From assembly GCF_938045775.1 (NCBI RefSeq), contig NZ_CALIBH010000118.1:1-27304 (forward strand): DNA of 27,304 bases. Direction: 5' to 3'. Position numbers and translations under genes: made by a program. Of the stretch, positions 15,448-23,601 are shown piece by piece (the stretch's first letter is position 1; each line of letters starts with the position of its first letter). Source of the DNA: an uncultured Campylobacter sp. GTDB lineage: Bacteria; Campylobacterota; Campylobacteria; Campylobacterales; Campylobacteraceae. A model generated the notes under the pieces. The model was given only the letters and a program-made list of their open reading frames with translations, was not told the origin of the DNA and ran no database searches.

Positions 15448-16785
15448 TTAATAACTCACGCCGCTAAGATACAGCCCGTTCGGCGGAAAGGGGATTCTGC
15501 TAAGAGCTCGCGAGAAGCTGATCTTGCGCCCGCTCTGCACGGATTTTAGCGCGTTTGCGACCATCAGCCGCACCTGCGCTCGCAAAAACCCATTGGCTTT
15601 AAAATTTATCAAAGTCAAATTTCTAAAAGAGTAGGCGCGCGCGACGTAGAGCTCGCGCACAGGGCTTTTTATGTCGCTGCCGCTTTTCATAAACTCGCTA
15701 AAATCGTGCTCGCCGATGAAATTTGCAAGCGCAGCATTGAGCGCAGCAAGATCCACGCGCGGATAAAACACGCAAAAATCGCTAAGAAAGGGGCTTGGAC
15801 GTCCGTGGTTTAAAACGTAGCGATAACAGCGCGCCACGGCGTCGTAACGCGGATGAAAGTCGCGCGGTACCTGGCTGATGTGTTGCACAAAAATATAGGG
15901 CGCGCAGTGGCGGTTGATGAGTTCTTTTAGGCGCGGCAGCTCCCAGTGCACGGCGCATTCGACGCAGCTTACCTGGCGCAGCGCGTGCACCCCTTTATCT
16001 GTGCGCGAGCTGCTAATTAGCGGCGCAAAGATCCCTACTCGCCCCAAAGCCGCGCGCAGCACGTCCTCGACGCTGCGCCCGTGAGGTTGAGACTGCGAGC
16101 CGCTAAATTTCGAGCCGTCATAGGAATAGATGAGCTTGAGCTTTACGCGCTCGGAGTTTGCGCTCGCTGCAAAGGTACACGCATCTGCGGGAGTATTTGG
16201 CAGGGTGCTTATTTTGCCGATGTGTGCAAGCTCGCTCGCTGCGAAGTCGCTTGCGGGCGCGCTCTTGGGAATATTTTTGAGTTCGGACGCGCTTGTGAGG
16301 GTGTTTGCGGAAATGCTCGCTTTGTAGGCGGCGTCTGCTTTGAGAGAGTTTATGGTGCGGGCGGCTGTGCGCACGGTCGTATAAATTTCCTCTGCGCTTG
16401 CCGCGCAAATATCGGAAGCGGCGGTATCGGCGGAATTTTTGCGGGCGGAATTTAAATTTGCCCCTCGCGCGGTCTTTTTGACGCAAACAGCGCTATAGCT
16501 TTGCTCGGAGCTTTCGTGATTCAAACCGCAATCGGGCGCAGTATAGGTAGCCGTATCGCTCGCCGAGCTTGCGAGAGCGGAATTTTTAAAATTTGAAAAC
16601 CCGTCGTTTAAGATCAAAACCTGCTCGCCGTTTTGCGCTTCGCGTTTTAAATTTACGCCACGCAAAATTTTAGACGCGCTAGACCTGCTCGCCGAAATTT
16701 TATCCGCTAAATTTCGAGCAGACGAGCTTTCGTTTAAAATTTCGCCGCCGCAAAGCTCGGAGTCTTTTTTAGTACCTCGGGGCAA
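15448..16785 (-). CDS. truA: tRNA pseudouridine synthase A with long N-terminal extension
   Basis: The last 232 residues are a normal TruA, which makes pseudouridine in the tRNA anticodon arm (positions 38-40). The core starts at VKLKLIYSYDGSKFSGSQSQ (residue 214), has the catalytic Asp263 in SSSRTDKGVHAL, and continues with the usual FHPRYDAVARCYRYVL, HDFSEFMKSGSD and GFLRAQVRLMVANAL blocks. Before it the same frame is open for 213 residues of Ser/Ala/Lys-rich low-complexity sequence. With the TTG at 16783-16785 the protein has 445 residues, against about 240 in relatives. No ATG, GTG or TTG lies in frame between the GTG at 16372-16374 (residue 138) and the core, so at least 76 extra residues are forced unless a rare start is used. 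The start overlaps the LptF/G-like gene by 17 bases. Confidence 0.85.
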   Translation of the reverse strand: MPRGTKKDSELCGGEILNESSSARNLADKISASRSSASKILRGVNLKREAQNGEQVLILNDGFSNFKNSALASSASDTATYTAPDCGLNHESSEQSYSAVCVKKTARGANLNSARKNSADTAASDICAASAEEIYTTVRTAARTINSLKADAAYKASISANTLTSASELKNIPKSAPASDFAASELAHIGKISTLPNTPADACTFAASANSERVKLKLIYSYDGSKFSGSQSQPHGRSVEDVLRAALGRVGIFAPLISSSRTDKGVHALRQVSCVECAVHWELPRLKELINRHCAPYIFVQHISQVPRDFHPRYDAVARCYRYVLNHGRPSPFLSDFCVFYPRVDLAALNAALANFIGEHDFSEFMKSGSDIKSPVRELYVARAYSFRNLTLINFKANGFLRAQVRLMVANALKSVQSGRKISFSRALSRIPFPPNGLYLSGVSY

Positions 16786-17800
16786 TTTTGATCCTGTAGT
16801 ATAGCAGCGAGCCGATAAGCGTAACGCCGAATGTCACTGGAAGCGCGATGCTCGGGTATTTGGAGAGCAGCATAATCATCGCGAAGTAGCTAAAAAGCAC
16901 GCCGAAGATCCCCGCGTAAACGAAGCCCTTTTCGTAGCGATAGGTCACGATGCCGAGGCTTAGCGCAAACAAAAAGCTCGCCAGCGGAAAGAGCGAGACG
17001 AGGGTGTAGATGCTAAATTCCTTCCTGCGCTTCTCGCTGCCGCTCATATCGCTCCAGTATCCGATCACGCCGCCTCCGCCGCGGATATTGCGGTCGCTTT
17101 GCGTGCGCAGGGTTAGGCTTTCAAACTCGCTTACGTGCCACTGCTCGCCGCCCATCGTGTAAATTTTGCCGTCGTGTAGCATCGCAGAAAAGCTCGCGTT
17201 TTCGTTTTTAAACTCGCCGCTACGCGCTACGATCATCCGCTCGTGATCCTGCGAGTTACCCGGATTATACAGCACGAGATCCTTATACAGCGTGCTTGTG
17301 CCGTTGTTTTCCTGCGAGTCGATAAAAACGAGCCAGTCGGAGAATTTCTGCCCGAATTCGTTGGATTTGATATTTAGCGTCGCGCTGATCTTTTTGTAAT
17401 CGATGAAATTGTCCTTTAAATTTTCGGCTATCGGCATCATAAAAAGCGATACGAAAAGCAGCGCCAAAGAGCACAGCGCGGCGCTTATGCCGAAAAACAG
17501 CGCGATCTTACGCGTAGCGTAGCCGATGGTAAAAATGACGATGGTTTCGTTCTCTTTAGAGAGCCTAAAAAGCGAGATACTAAGCGCTACGAAAAACGCG
17601 ATCGGCACCGTAAATATGAGTATGCGTGGCAGCATGAAAAGATAGAGCTTGACTAGCTCCGAAAAATTTATCTCGATAAACGACGTAATACGCGCGATCT
17701 GAAGGAAAAAGACGATCGACATTATGATAAAAAGCGTGCTAAAAAGCGACGCAAAGGAACTAACGAAATTGCTAAATAAATAGCGCTGCACCCTATCCAT
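16769..17800 (-). CDS. LptF/LptG family permease
   Basis: A 343-residue inner-membrane protein of the YjgP/YjgQ (LptF/LptG) family, part of the ABC machine that pulls lipopolysaccharide or lipooligosaccharide from the inner membrane. Three helices lie in the first 115 residues (about 11-35, 52-75, 95-118), then a periplasmic domain to about 265 (jellyroll-like: SNEFGQKFSDWLVFIDSQ, HDGKIYTM, EFESLTL), then three helices at the end. The order of helices and periplasmic domain matches the family. I cannot tell LptF from LptG. The start ATG (17798-17800) overlaps the pilD stop by eight bases and the end overlaps the truA start, so translation is likely coupled along the operon. This neighbourhood is the one I recall from Campylobacter. 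Confidence 0.85.
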   Translation of the reverse strand: MDRVQRYLFSNFVSSFASLFSTLFIIMSIVFFLQIARITSFIEINFSELVKLYLFMLPRILIFTVPIAFFVALSISLFRLSKENETIVIFTIGYATRKIALFFGISAALCSLALLFVSLFMMPIAENLKDNFIDYKKISATLNIKSNEFGQKFSDWLVFIDSQENNGTSTLYKDLVLYNPGNSQDHERMIVARSGEFKNENASFSAMLHDGKIYTMGGEQWHVSEFESLTLRTQSDRNIRGGGGVIGYWSDMSGSEKRRKEFSIYTLVSLFPLASFLFALSLGIVTYRYEKGFVYAGIFGVLFSYFAMIMLLSKYPSIALPVTFGVTLIGSLLYYRIKIAPRY

Positions 17801-18548
17801 AAATGACGTCCAAGAGCCTTAAAATTTGATCTTTGAATATAAAGGTAAGAAGCAGCCCCATCGATAAAAACGGCACGAACGGCAGCTCGTAGCCTCTTTT
17901 GTGCGCGATGAGATACGCAGGCAGCGTCAAAATCGCGCCGATGTAGATCGAGATGCCGCCCAGCTTCCAGCCCAAAATCGCCCCCATAACGCCCGCGATA
18001 AAAATATCCGCGCTGCCCATCGCTTCGCGCTTTAGCACAAAGGTGACGATGAGGCGCAGCACGAAAAATATCGCCGCGTATCCCGCCGCCGCGCCAACGC
18101 CGTTAAGATCAAAATCATACATCAGCGTGTAAGCAAGCGAAAGCGCTGTAACTACGTAAAGAAGGCTCTCGGGCACGGCTTTATACTCAAAATCGATCGC
18201 CGAAAGCGCCATAAGCAATATGAAGCAAAGCCCGAGCACCGCGGCTTTTGCAAGATCGGGCTCGCCGAAATACGCCGCAAGCGCAAGCACGCCGCCTAAA
18301 AGCTCGACGATCGGGTAGCGGATCGAAATTTTGGTTTTGCAAAAGGCGCATTTGCCGCCCAAAAAGAGCCACGAAAGCAGCGGAATGTTGTGGTAAAATT
18401 TTAAAGCGTGAGAGCATTTGGGGCAGTGCGATGCGGGGAAATTGACGCTCTGTCCGCGCGGCAAGCGGTAGATCAGGACGTTGCAAAACGAGCCTACGCA
18501 GGTGCCGAATACCGCAAAAATCACGCCGTAAACGATATTTAAATCCAT
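17793..18548 (-). CDS. pilD: Prepilin peptidase, A24 family
   Basis: A 251-residue membrane aspartic peptidase that cuts the leader of type IV-pilin-like proteins and methylates the new N-terminus. The N-terminal A24_N domain carries the zinc-binding Cys pairs at residues 42/45 (CPKC) and 67/70 (CAFC). The second domain has the catalytic Asp119 (SAIDFEYKAVP) and Asp181 in the REAMGSADIF block, where the usual GxGD motif reads GSAD. About seven membrane helices are visible. ATG at 18546-18548 follows AAAGGAAAAAG. No pilin genes are in the window; its likely clients are pseudopilins of DNA uptake or secretion systems elsewhere. It overlaps the LptF/G-like gene by eight bases. Confidence 0.88.
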   Translation of the reverse strand: MDLNIVYGVIFAVFGTCVGSFCNVLIYRLPRGQSVNFPASHCPKCSHALKFYHNIPLLSWLFLGGKCAFCKTKISIRYPIVELLGGVLALAAYFGEPDLAKAAVLGLCFILLMALSAIDFEYKAVPESLLYVVTALSLAYTLMYDFDLNGVGAAAGYAAIFFVLRLIVTFVLKREAMGSADIFIAGVMGAILGWKLGGISIYIGAILTLPAYLIAHKRGYELPFVPFLSMGLLLTFIFKDQILRLLDVIYG

Positions 18549-18613
18549 CTTTTTCCTTTGGAGCTTTAACTTTTTAAAATTTAATCAAACGCTCTATGGT
18601 AGCGAGAAATTTC

Positions 18614-19039
18614 TTAGTTTTCATTGATTTTTTGCCTCTCATAAGGGAAAAATTTTACGAAAATCGCTGCCGCGCCTACGCAAAATAAAATGGCTATGAG
18701 CCCTGCGATTAGCGGCTCGCCACATGCCTCATATAATCCGCCGAAAATCAAAAATCCCGCCACCAGTATCACGGCGTCCAAAAGATCGAAGTTCAAAGTA
18801 TCTACGATCCATAAAAACATAATATATGCGCCTATCCCGCTGCCTGCGGATGCCAAAATCCCCATTTTATCGGGGATGAAAGCAAACGCTAGCATAAAAA
18901 ACACAAGCAGGCAAATGTAGACCGCCAGTATAAATTTCTTTGGTTTTTTATACACGCTGCCGCATCTTGGGCATCTTAGGGTTTTCATCGGCTTTTTGGT
19001 AAGCTTTTTGCCGCAACCGCATTGTATGTAGTAGCTCAT
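18614..19039 (-). CDS. Zinc-ribbon membrane protein of unknown function
   Basis: A 141-residue protein with a small N-terminal metal-binding segment, Cys7 and Cys9 (QCGCGKKL) plus Cys23 and Cys26 (RCPRCGSVY), joined to four membrane helices at about 34-52, 60-78, 85-103 and 108-128. The layout, one zinc ribbon then a compact membrane domain, is common in uncharacterised bacterial proteins. ATG at 19037-19039 follows a strong AAGGAGGGCT. It lies between uppS and pilD on the same strand, with a repeat-rich 321-bp gap upstream and 65 bases before pilD, so it looks like an insertion into an otherwise conserved housekeeping row. I cannot assign a function. Confidence 0.75.
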   Translation of the reverse strand: MSYYIQCGCGKKLTKKPMKTLRCPRCGSVYKKPKKFILAVYICLLVFFMLAFAFIPDKMGILASAGSGIGAYIMFLWIVDTLNFDLLDAVILVAGFLIFGGLYEACGEPLIAGLIAILFCVGAAAIFVKFFPYERQKINEN

Positions 19040-19360
19040 AGCCCTCCTTATCGGTTTTAGCGTGAACGGGCAGCGTGATTTTTAAAATTATGCCGCGTTT
19101 AAATTTACCGCGCCTCGTAACACGGCTCGCGCTAGAGCTTTAAATTTAAAAGGGCGAAATTTAAAATTTCTATAGCGCCGCGCGCCTACGTATTAAAATT
19201 TTAAATTTTACGATGCCGTAAATTAAAATCCTGAAATTTTAAAATTTCATAGTGTTCGCGAGCGCCCGCGAATTAAATTTTAAAATTTACTGCGTCGCAG
19301 GCGGTTCTGCAAATTAAAATTTTAAAATTTAAGCGACCGTTAGAGCGACTGCGCCGCAGC
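19040..19360. other. AT/GC-banded non-coding gap between uppS and the zinc-ribbon gene
   Basis: No gene is visible. The DNA alternates between AT blocks made of AAATTT/TAAAATTT words (19139-19151, 19157-19169, 19193-19210, 19220-19249, 19271-19289, 19311-19331) and GC-rich spacers such as GCGCCGCGCGCCTACG and TGCGTCGCAGGCGG. The last three AT blocks carry an identical 14-mer, listed next. Any promoter for the zinc-ribbon gene, or the end signal of uppS, should lie here, but I see neither clearly. Confidence 0.6.
19234..19330. repeat. Three identical AAATTTTAAAATTT blocks, 41-42 bp apart
   Basis: AAATTTTAAAATTT, a palindrome of fourteen bases, occurs at 19234-19247, 19275-19288 and 19317-19330. 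The spacing, 41 and 42 bp, is close to four helical turns. The spacers are GC-rich and unrelated to each other, so this is not a simple tandem repeat of the whole unit. The pattern mirrors the 31-32-bp spacing at 954-1031. DNA bending or nucleoid-protein binding is an inference. Confidence 0.65.
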
Positions 19361-20038
19361 TTAAAGACCGCCGAAGCGGCGCTGTTTGCGGCGGAAATCA
19401 TCCACTATGCGCGCAAGCTCCTCGCGCGTGAAATCCGGCCACAGCGTCGGCGTAAACGCAAGCTCGGCGTAGCTTGCCTGCCAGAGCAAGAAATTCGACA
19501 GCCGCTGCTCGCCGCCCGTGCGCACCAGCAGATCCACGTCGCCGCTGTGCGCGGTATCCAGATGCGCGCCGATGCCCGCTTCGCTTAGGCGCTCGCCGCT
19601 TACAAGCAGCCGCTCGCACGCCCTGGTGATCTCGTCTCGCGAGCCGTAGTTGATCGCTAGGTTAAAATTTAGCGCTCGCCCGTTTTGAGTTAAATTTGAA
19701 AGATATTCGATCTCGCTTCGCAGATCGCCCTCAAAAGCCGATATGTCGCCGATCGGATAGAATTTTATCCCGTTTTGGATAAATTTTTCGCGGCGCGAGA
19801 TTAGGAATTTTTGAAGCAGTTTCATCAAAAATTCCACTTCGCTTTTCGGACGCTTCCAATTTTCGGTGCTAAAGGCGTAGAGCGTGAGGTTTGCGATGCC
19901 TTCGTCGATGCAAAACTCGCAGATCTGCTCCACAACCTCCGCGCCCGCTTCGTGCCCGCCGGTGCGCAGCAGACCGCGCTTTTTCGCCCAGCGCCCGTTG
20001 CCGTCCATCACGAGGGCTAGATGATTTAGGCTATTCAC
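19361..20038 (-). CDS. uppS: Undecaprenyl diphosphate synthase
   Basis: A 225-residue cytosolic cis-prenyltransferase that makes the C55 lipid carrier used in peptidoglycan and surface-sugar assembly. Motifs in order: MDGNGRWAKKRG with the metal-binding Asp12, GHEAGAE, TLYAFSTENWKRP, INYGSRDEI, and DLLVRTGGEQRLSNFLLWQA followed by SYAELAFTP. All key residues are present and the length is normal for the group. The start is GTG at 20036-20038, three bases after the coaBC stop, so translation is likely coupled; no ATG before the motif offers a better choice. Confidence 0.95.
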   Translation of the reverse strand: MNSLNHLALVMDGNGRWAKKRGLLRTGGHEAGAEVVEQICEFCIDEGIANLTLYAFSTENWKRPKSEVEFLMKLLQKFLISRREKFIQNGIKFYPIGDISAFEGDLRSEIEYLSNLTQNGRALNFNLAINYGSRDEITRACERLLVSGERLSEAGIGAHLDTAHSGDVDLLVRTGGEQRLSNFLLWQASYAELAFTPTLWPDFTREELARIVDDFRRKQRRFGGL

Positions 20039-20041
20039 GGA

Positions 20042-21223
20042 TCAGATTTTTTTCAACTCAGCCGCGATTTTTAGGGCGACTTCGTCCTTCGGCGCGGTGT
20101 CGATTACGACCTGATCGTTTTTCGTGATAAAGGTGACCTTAAGGACATCGCCGCCGAGCTTGATGATGTCGTCCAGCACGTTTAGGCAGACGGCGTCAAG
20201 GTGCTTTTCGTTTAGCATGCGTTTGGCCTCGCCGACGGCATTTTCGCGGTCGGTTTCGAGTTTGAAGCCCACTTTTTTGATATTTCCGCGCACGGAGCTT
20301 AAGATATCCTCGTTTTCGCCCAGGCGTAAATTCCAAATTTCGCCGATCTCCGCTTTTTTCACCTTGTCTTTATAGCGCACCTTCGGCGAGTAATCGCTTA
20401 CTGCAGCGGCCATTATCAAATACGCGCCGTCGGGGAATTTTGTGCTGTCAAGCGCCGATTTTAGCCCGATAGTGCTTTCAAATTTAACGAGCTTGTACGG
20501 TAAATTTTCATATTCGTTGCTAGAGATCAGCGTCACGTCCGCGCCCAGATAAAACAGCGCGTCGGCGAGCGCTTTAGAGGTTTTGCCGCTGGAGAAATTC
20601 GTAATGCCGCGCACGCTATCAATCTTTTCGATCGTCGCGCCTCCGGTGATGATGACGGTTTTATCCTCCCAAAATTTATCGTTATAAAGCGCGCGCTTTA
20701 GCGTCTGCATGATCGCTTCGGTGCTCGCTAGCCCACCCTTGCCGGTATCGCCGCAAGCTAGGGTTTTTTCTATCGGATCGACGAAATACGCATTTACGCT
20801 CGCTTTTAGCATATCGATGCAGTTTTTTGTGATGTTGTTTTCAAGTAGCGCTGGATTTGCGGCCGGTGCGATAACTACCTTGGCGTGGGCAAAAGCCGCG
20901 TTTAGTACCTCTAAAAATACGTTGTCACAGACGCCCCACGCGAGCTTGTTTATCGTATTTGCCGTCGCAGGCGCGATCAAAACCAAATCCACCTTAGAAT
21001 AAGCGATGTGGTTGATGCCTGCCTGCCAGTTTTCGTTGGCTTTGCAAAGTACCGGGTGATCGCACAGCGCCTCGAACGCTTTGTAGCTGACAAACTCCTG
21101 CACGCCGTCGCTAAGCGCGACATAGACGTCGAAATTCGACTTTTTCAGAGCGGATAAAATTTCAAACGCTTTGTAAAAACTGATACTCCCGCAAACCGCC
21201 AGTAAAACCTTTTTCTTACTCAT
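20042..21223 (-). CDS. coaBC: Bifunctional CoaBC (PPC synthetase / PPC decarboxylase)
   Basis: A 393-residue flavoprotein that makes 4'-phosphopantetheine from 4'-phosphopantothenate and cysteine in two steps of CoA synthesis. The N-terminal decarboxylase half begins KKVLLAVCGSISFYKA (flavin site), with the catalytic His in GINHIAYSK, the APATANTINKLAWGVCDN block and the CGDTGKGGLAS loop. The C-terminal synthetase half begins VIITGGATIEKIDSVRGITN with FSSGKTSKALADAL, MAAAVSDY and FKLET. I chose the ATG at 21221-21223 because AGGAG lies just before it and it gives the usual MSKKK start; the frame is open eleven codons further upstream. It overlaps the glmU stop by eight bases (ATGAGTAA). Confidence 0.94.
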   Translation of the reverse strand: MSKKKVLLAVCGSISFYKAFEILSALKKSNFDVYVALSDGVQEFVSYKAFEALCDHPVLCKANENWQAGINHIAYSKVDLVLIAPATANTINKLAWGVCDNVFLEVLNAAFAHAKVVIAPAANPALLENNITKNCIDMLKASVNAYFVDPIEKTLACGDTGKGGLASTEAIMQTLKRALYNDKFWEDKTVIITGGATIEKIDSVRGITNFSSGKTSKALADALFYLGADVTLISSNEYENLPYKLVKFESTIGLKSALDSTKFPDGAYLIMAAAVSDYSPKVRYKDKVKKAEIGEIWNLRLGENEDILSSVRGNIKKVGFKLETDRENAVGEAKRMLNEKHLDAVCLNVLDDIIKLGGDVLKVTFITKNDQVVIDTAPKDEVALKIAAELKKI

Positions 21224-22517
21224 CTTCGCTCCTAAAAAATTTATGGAAAAACCCATCTTTGTTGATTTGTTTGCTTCGACTGATCGCCAGCGCGCCGCTC
21301 GGAACGTCGCTCGTAACTGTCGTGCCTGCAGCGATTATAACATTGTCAGCCACCCGCACGGGCGCTACTAGTTGCGTGTCCGAGCCGATAAAGACGTTTT
21401 TGCCGATTATCGTTTTGTATTTTTTCTTGCCGTCGTAGTTGCACGTAATCGTGCCGCAGCCGATATTGCTGCCCTCATCGATCTCGCAATCTCCAAGATA
21501 GCTTAAATGCCCCGCCTTGATCTTGTTTACTTTTGCGTTTTTAAGCTCGACGAAATTTCCGATATGGGTGCCTATAACCTCGCATTTTGGGCGCAGATGT
21601 GCCATCGGACCGATGTCGGAGTTTTTTACGATGCTATCTTCGATGACGCAGCCGCTTTTTATAAGCGAGCTTTCGATCACGCAAGGACCGATGATGCTTA
21701 CGTTTTCTTGCAGCTCGCACTCGCCGATAAATTTCGCCCTACTATCGATGTAGATGCTTTGCGGTAGGCGCATTAAAACGCCTTGCTTCATCAAATTTTC
21801 TTTGATCTCGTTTTGCATTAAATTTTCGGCGATGCTGAGGGCAAATTTATCGTTTATACCCATGAAGCTTTGCTCGTCCACCCACACGGCGGCGCATTTT
21901 AAGCCCATATCTTTGGCGATTTTGATCGCGTCTGTGAGGTAGTACTCTTTTTGCGCGTTATCGGGTTTGATCTGCGGTAGAATTTGTTTCAATGCCTCGC
22001 TTTTGAAGCAGTAGCAGCCGGCGTTTGCGTCTTTTACCGCCTTTTCTTCCTCGTTTGCGTCCTTTTGCTCAACGATCTTTAAAATTTCGCCGCCTTTGGT
22101 GATTACGCGGCCGTATCCGAATGGATCGCGCGCGCTAAAAACGCTTAGATTTACCTCCGCGTCCCCCTCGCAAAGTTTGCGAAGCTCGGCACTTTTTACC
22201 AAAGGCATATCGCCGCAGATTATGAGCGTTTTGGCTCCGCGGATTTCGACCTCTTTTAGTCCGCCAGCAGTGCCGGGGAAATGCTCGTGGTCTTGTTTGT
22301 AAATTTTAGCGTTTGGAAACTGCGCTAGAACCGCGCTTTTAACCTCGTCGAATTGATAGTGTAAAATCACGCTCACGTCGTTTGAAATTTCGTAAGCTTT
22401 TTTTAAGATGTGGATTATCATCGGCTCGCCGCAAAGCTCGAAAAGAACTTTAGCTTTTTGCGACTTCATCCGAGTGCCGAGTCCTGCGGCAAGAACTATA
22501 ACCGAAACGTCGTTCAT
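21216..22517 (-). CDS. glmU: Bifunctional GlmU (UDP-GlcNAc pyrophosphorylase / acetyltransferase)
   Basis: A 433-residue cytosolic enzyme that acetylates glucosamine-1-phosphate and then couples it to UTP, giving UDP-GlcNAc for peptidoglycan and lipid A. The N-terminal uridyltransferase has LAAGLGTRMKSQKAK (residues 9-23), with CGDMPLV and KDANAGCYCF further on. The C-terminal left-handed beta helix has hexapeptide repeats, the catalytic His in GHLSYLGD, CNYDGKKKYKT and IAAGTTVTSDVP. ATG at 22515-22517 follows AAGGGTAAAA. It is the first gene of the minus-strand housekeeping row and is divergent from the EamA permease gene, 150 bases away. Confidence 0.95.
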   Translation of the reverse strand: MNDVSVIVLAAGLGTRMKSQKAKVLFELCGEPMIIHILKKAYEISNDVSVILHYQFDEVKSAVLAQFPNAKIYKQDHEHFPGTAGGLKEVEIRGAKTLIICGDMPLVKSAELRKLCEGDAEVNLSVFSARDPFGYGRVITKGGEILKIVEQKDANEEEKAVKDANAGCYCFKSEALKQILPQIKPDNAQKEYYLTDAIKIAKDMGLKCAAVWVDEQSFMGINDKFALSIAENLMQNEIKENLMKQGVLMRLPQSIYIDSRAKFIGECELQENVSIIGPCVIESSLIKSGCVIEDSIVKNSDIGPMAHLRPKCEVIGTHIGNFVELKNAKVNKIKAGHLSYLGDCEIDEGSNIGCGTITCNYDGKKKYKTIIGKNVFIGSDTQLVAPVRVADNVIIAAGTTVTSDVPSGALAISRSKQINKDGFFHKFFRSEDE

Positions 22518-22667
22518 TTTTACCCTTAAATTTCAAAAATCGGATAATTTTAACACATTTAAAATAAATAAAAACCTAAATTTATGCCGCGCGGGCGAAA
22601 TTTAAATCCCAAATTCAACTAAAATTTTATAAAATTCCGCCTAAATTTTAAAGCTTAGGCGGACGTT

Positions 22668-23537
22668 TTGAAAAAACTGATTTTGGTTACTTGTATTTGG
22701 GCTTTTAGCTTCTCGCTGATAGGCGAGTTTTTGCGCGGCATAGACAGCGCGTATTTGGCATTTTCGCGCGTATCATTGGCGCTAATTTGCTTTTTGCCGT
22801 TTATGAAATTTCGTGGCGTAAATCCCGCCTTGGCGCTTAAAATTTGCGCCGTGGGCGCCGTGCAGATCGGCGTGATGTATATCTTCTACTACCGCAGTTT
22901 TGCGTATTTGAAGGTCTATGAAGTGGCGCTTTTTACGATATTTACTCCGTTTTACGTGACGCTGCTTTACGATGCGCTTAAGCTTAGATTTCGCGCGCTA
23001 TATCTTTTCAGCGTCGCTGTCGCGGTGCTAGGTGCCTTGGTAATTAAATTCGGCGCGATAAACTCTGAGTTTTTGACGGGCTTTTTGCTCGTGCAAGGCG
23101 CGAATTTATGCTTCGGGCTCGGACAGAGCGCGTATAAATTTATGCTGGAGCGCCACGGCTTTAGCGAACAAAAGGAGCTTTTCGGCTATTTTTTCGTCGG
23201 GGCTACCGCGGTTACGGCGATTGCGGCGATCGTGCTCGGAGATTTTTCTAAATTTAATCCCAGCTTCTCGCAGGGCGCCGTGATCGTGTATCTGGGCACG
23301 GTAGCCAGCGCTCTGGGGTATTTTTTGTGGAACAAAGGCGCGTGCGAAGTCGATAGTGGCGTGCTTGCAATTATGAATAACGCGCTCATTCCCGCAGCGA
23401 TCGTCGTAAATTTGGTATTTTGGCAAAAGGACGCCGATCTGGCGCGCCTACTTGCGGGCTCGGTGCTGATCTGCGTTTCGCTAATTTTACATAAAAAGAT
23501 TATGAAATTTTACGCCGTGCGCGAGCAAAGAATTTAG
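22668..23537 (+). CDS. EamA-type DMT superfamily permease
   Basis: A 289-residue inner-membrane protein with about ten hydrophobic helices in two EamA repeats, typical of drug/metabolite exporters of the RhaT/EamA group. The first repeat contains TCIWAFSFSLIGEFLRG and FSRVSLALICFLPFMKF; the second contains YLGTVASALGYFLWNKGACE, with the usual near-end MNNALIPAAIVV segment. The substrate is unknown. The start is TTG at 22668-22670, preceded by AGGCGGACG; no ATG lies near, and the TTG gives a natural MKKLILVTCIWAFSFS beginning. Divergent from glmU and 64 bases before macA on the same strand. Confidence 0.85.
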   Translation: MKKLILVTCIWAFSFSLIGEFLRGIDSAYLAFSRVSLALICFLPFMKFRGVNPALALKICAVGAVQIGVMYIFYYRSFAYLKVYEVALFTIFTPFYVTLLYDALKLRFRALYLFSVAVAVLGALVIKFGAINSEFLTGFLLVQGANLCFGLGQSAYKFMLERHGFSEQKELFGYFFVGATAVTAIAAIVLGDFSKFNPSFSQGAVIVYLGTVASALGYFLWNKGACEVDSGVLAIMNNALIPAAIVVNLVFWQKDADLARLLAGSVLICVSLILHKKIMKFYAVREQRI

Positions 23538-23601
23538 TATTTAACTAAAATTTTATATTTTTACATTAGAATTAGCCCTTATTTTATTTGAAGTTGGCAA
23601 A

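Noticed and set aside
16081..16455. Cys/Gly-rich plus-strand frame of 124 codons
   Set aside because: It is the in-register complement of the Ser/Ala-rich TruA extension. Ser and Ala codons read backwards give Cys, Arg and Gly, so the pattern is expected without selection.
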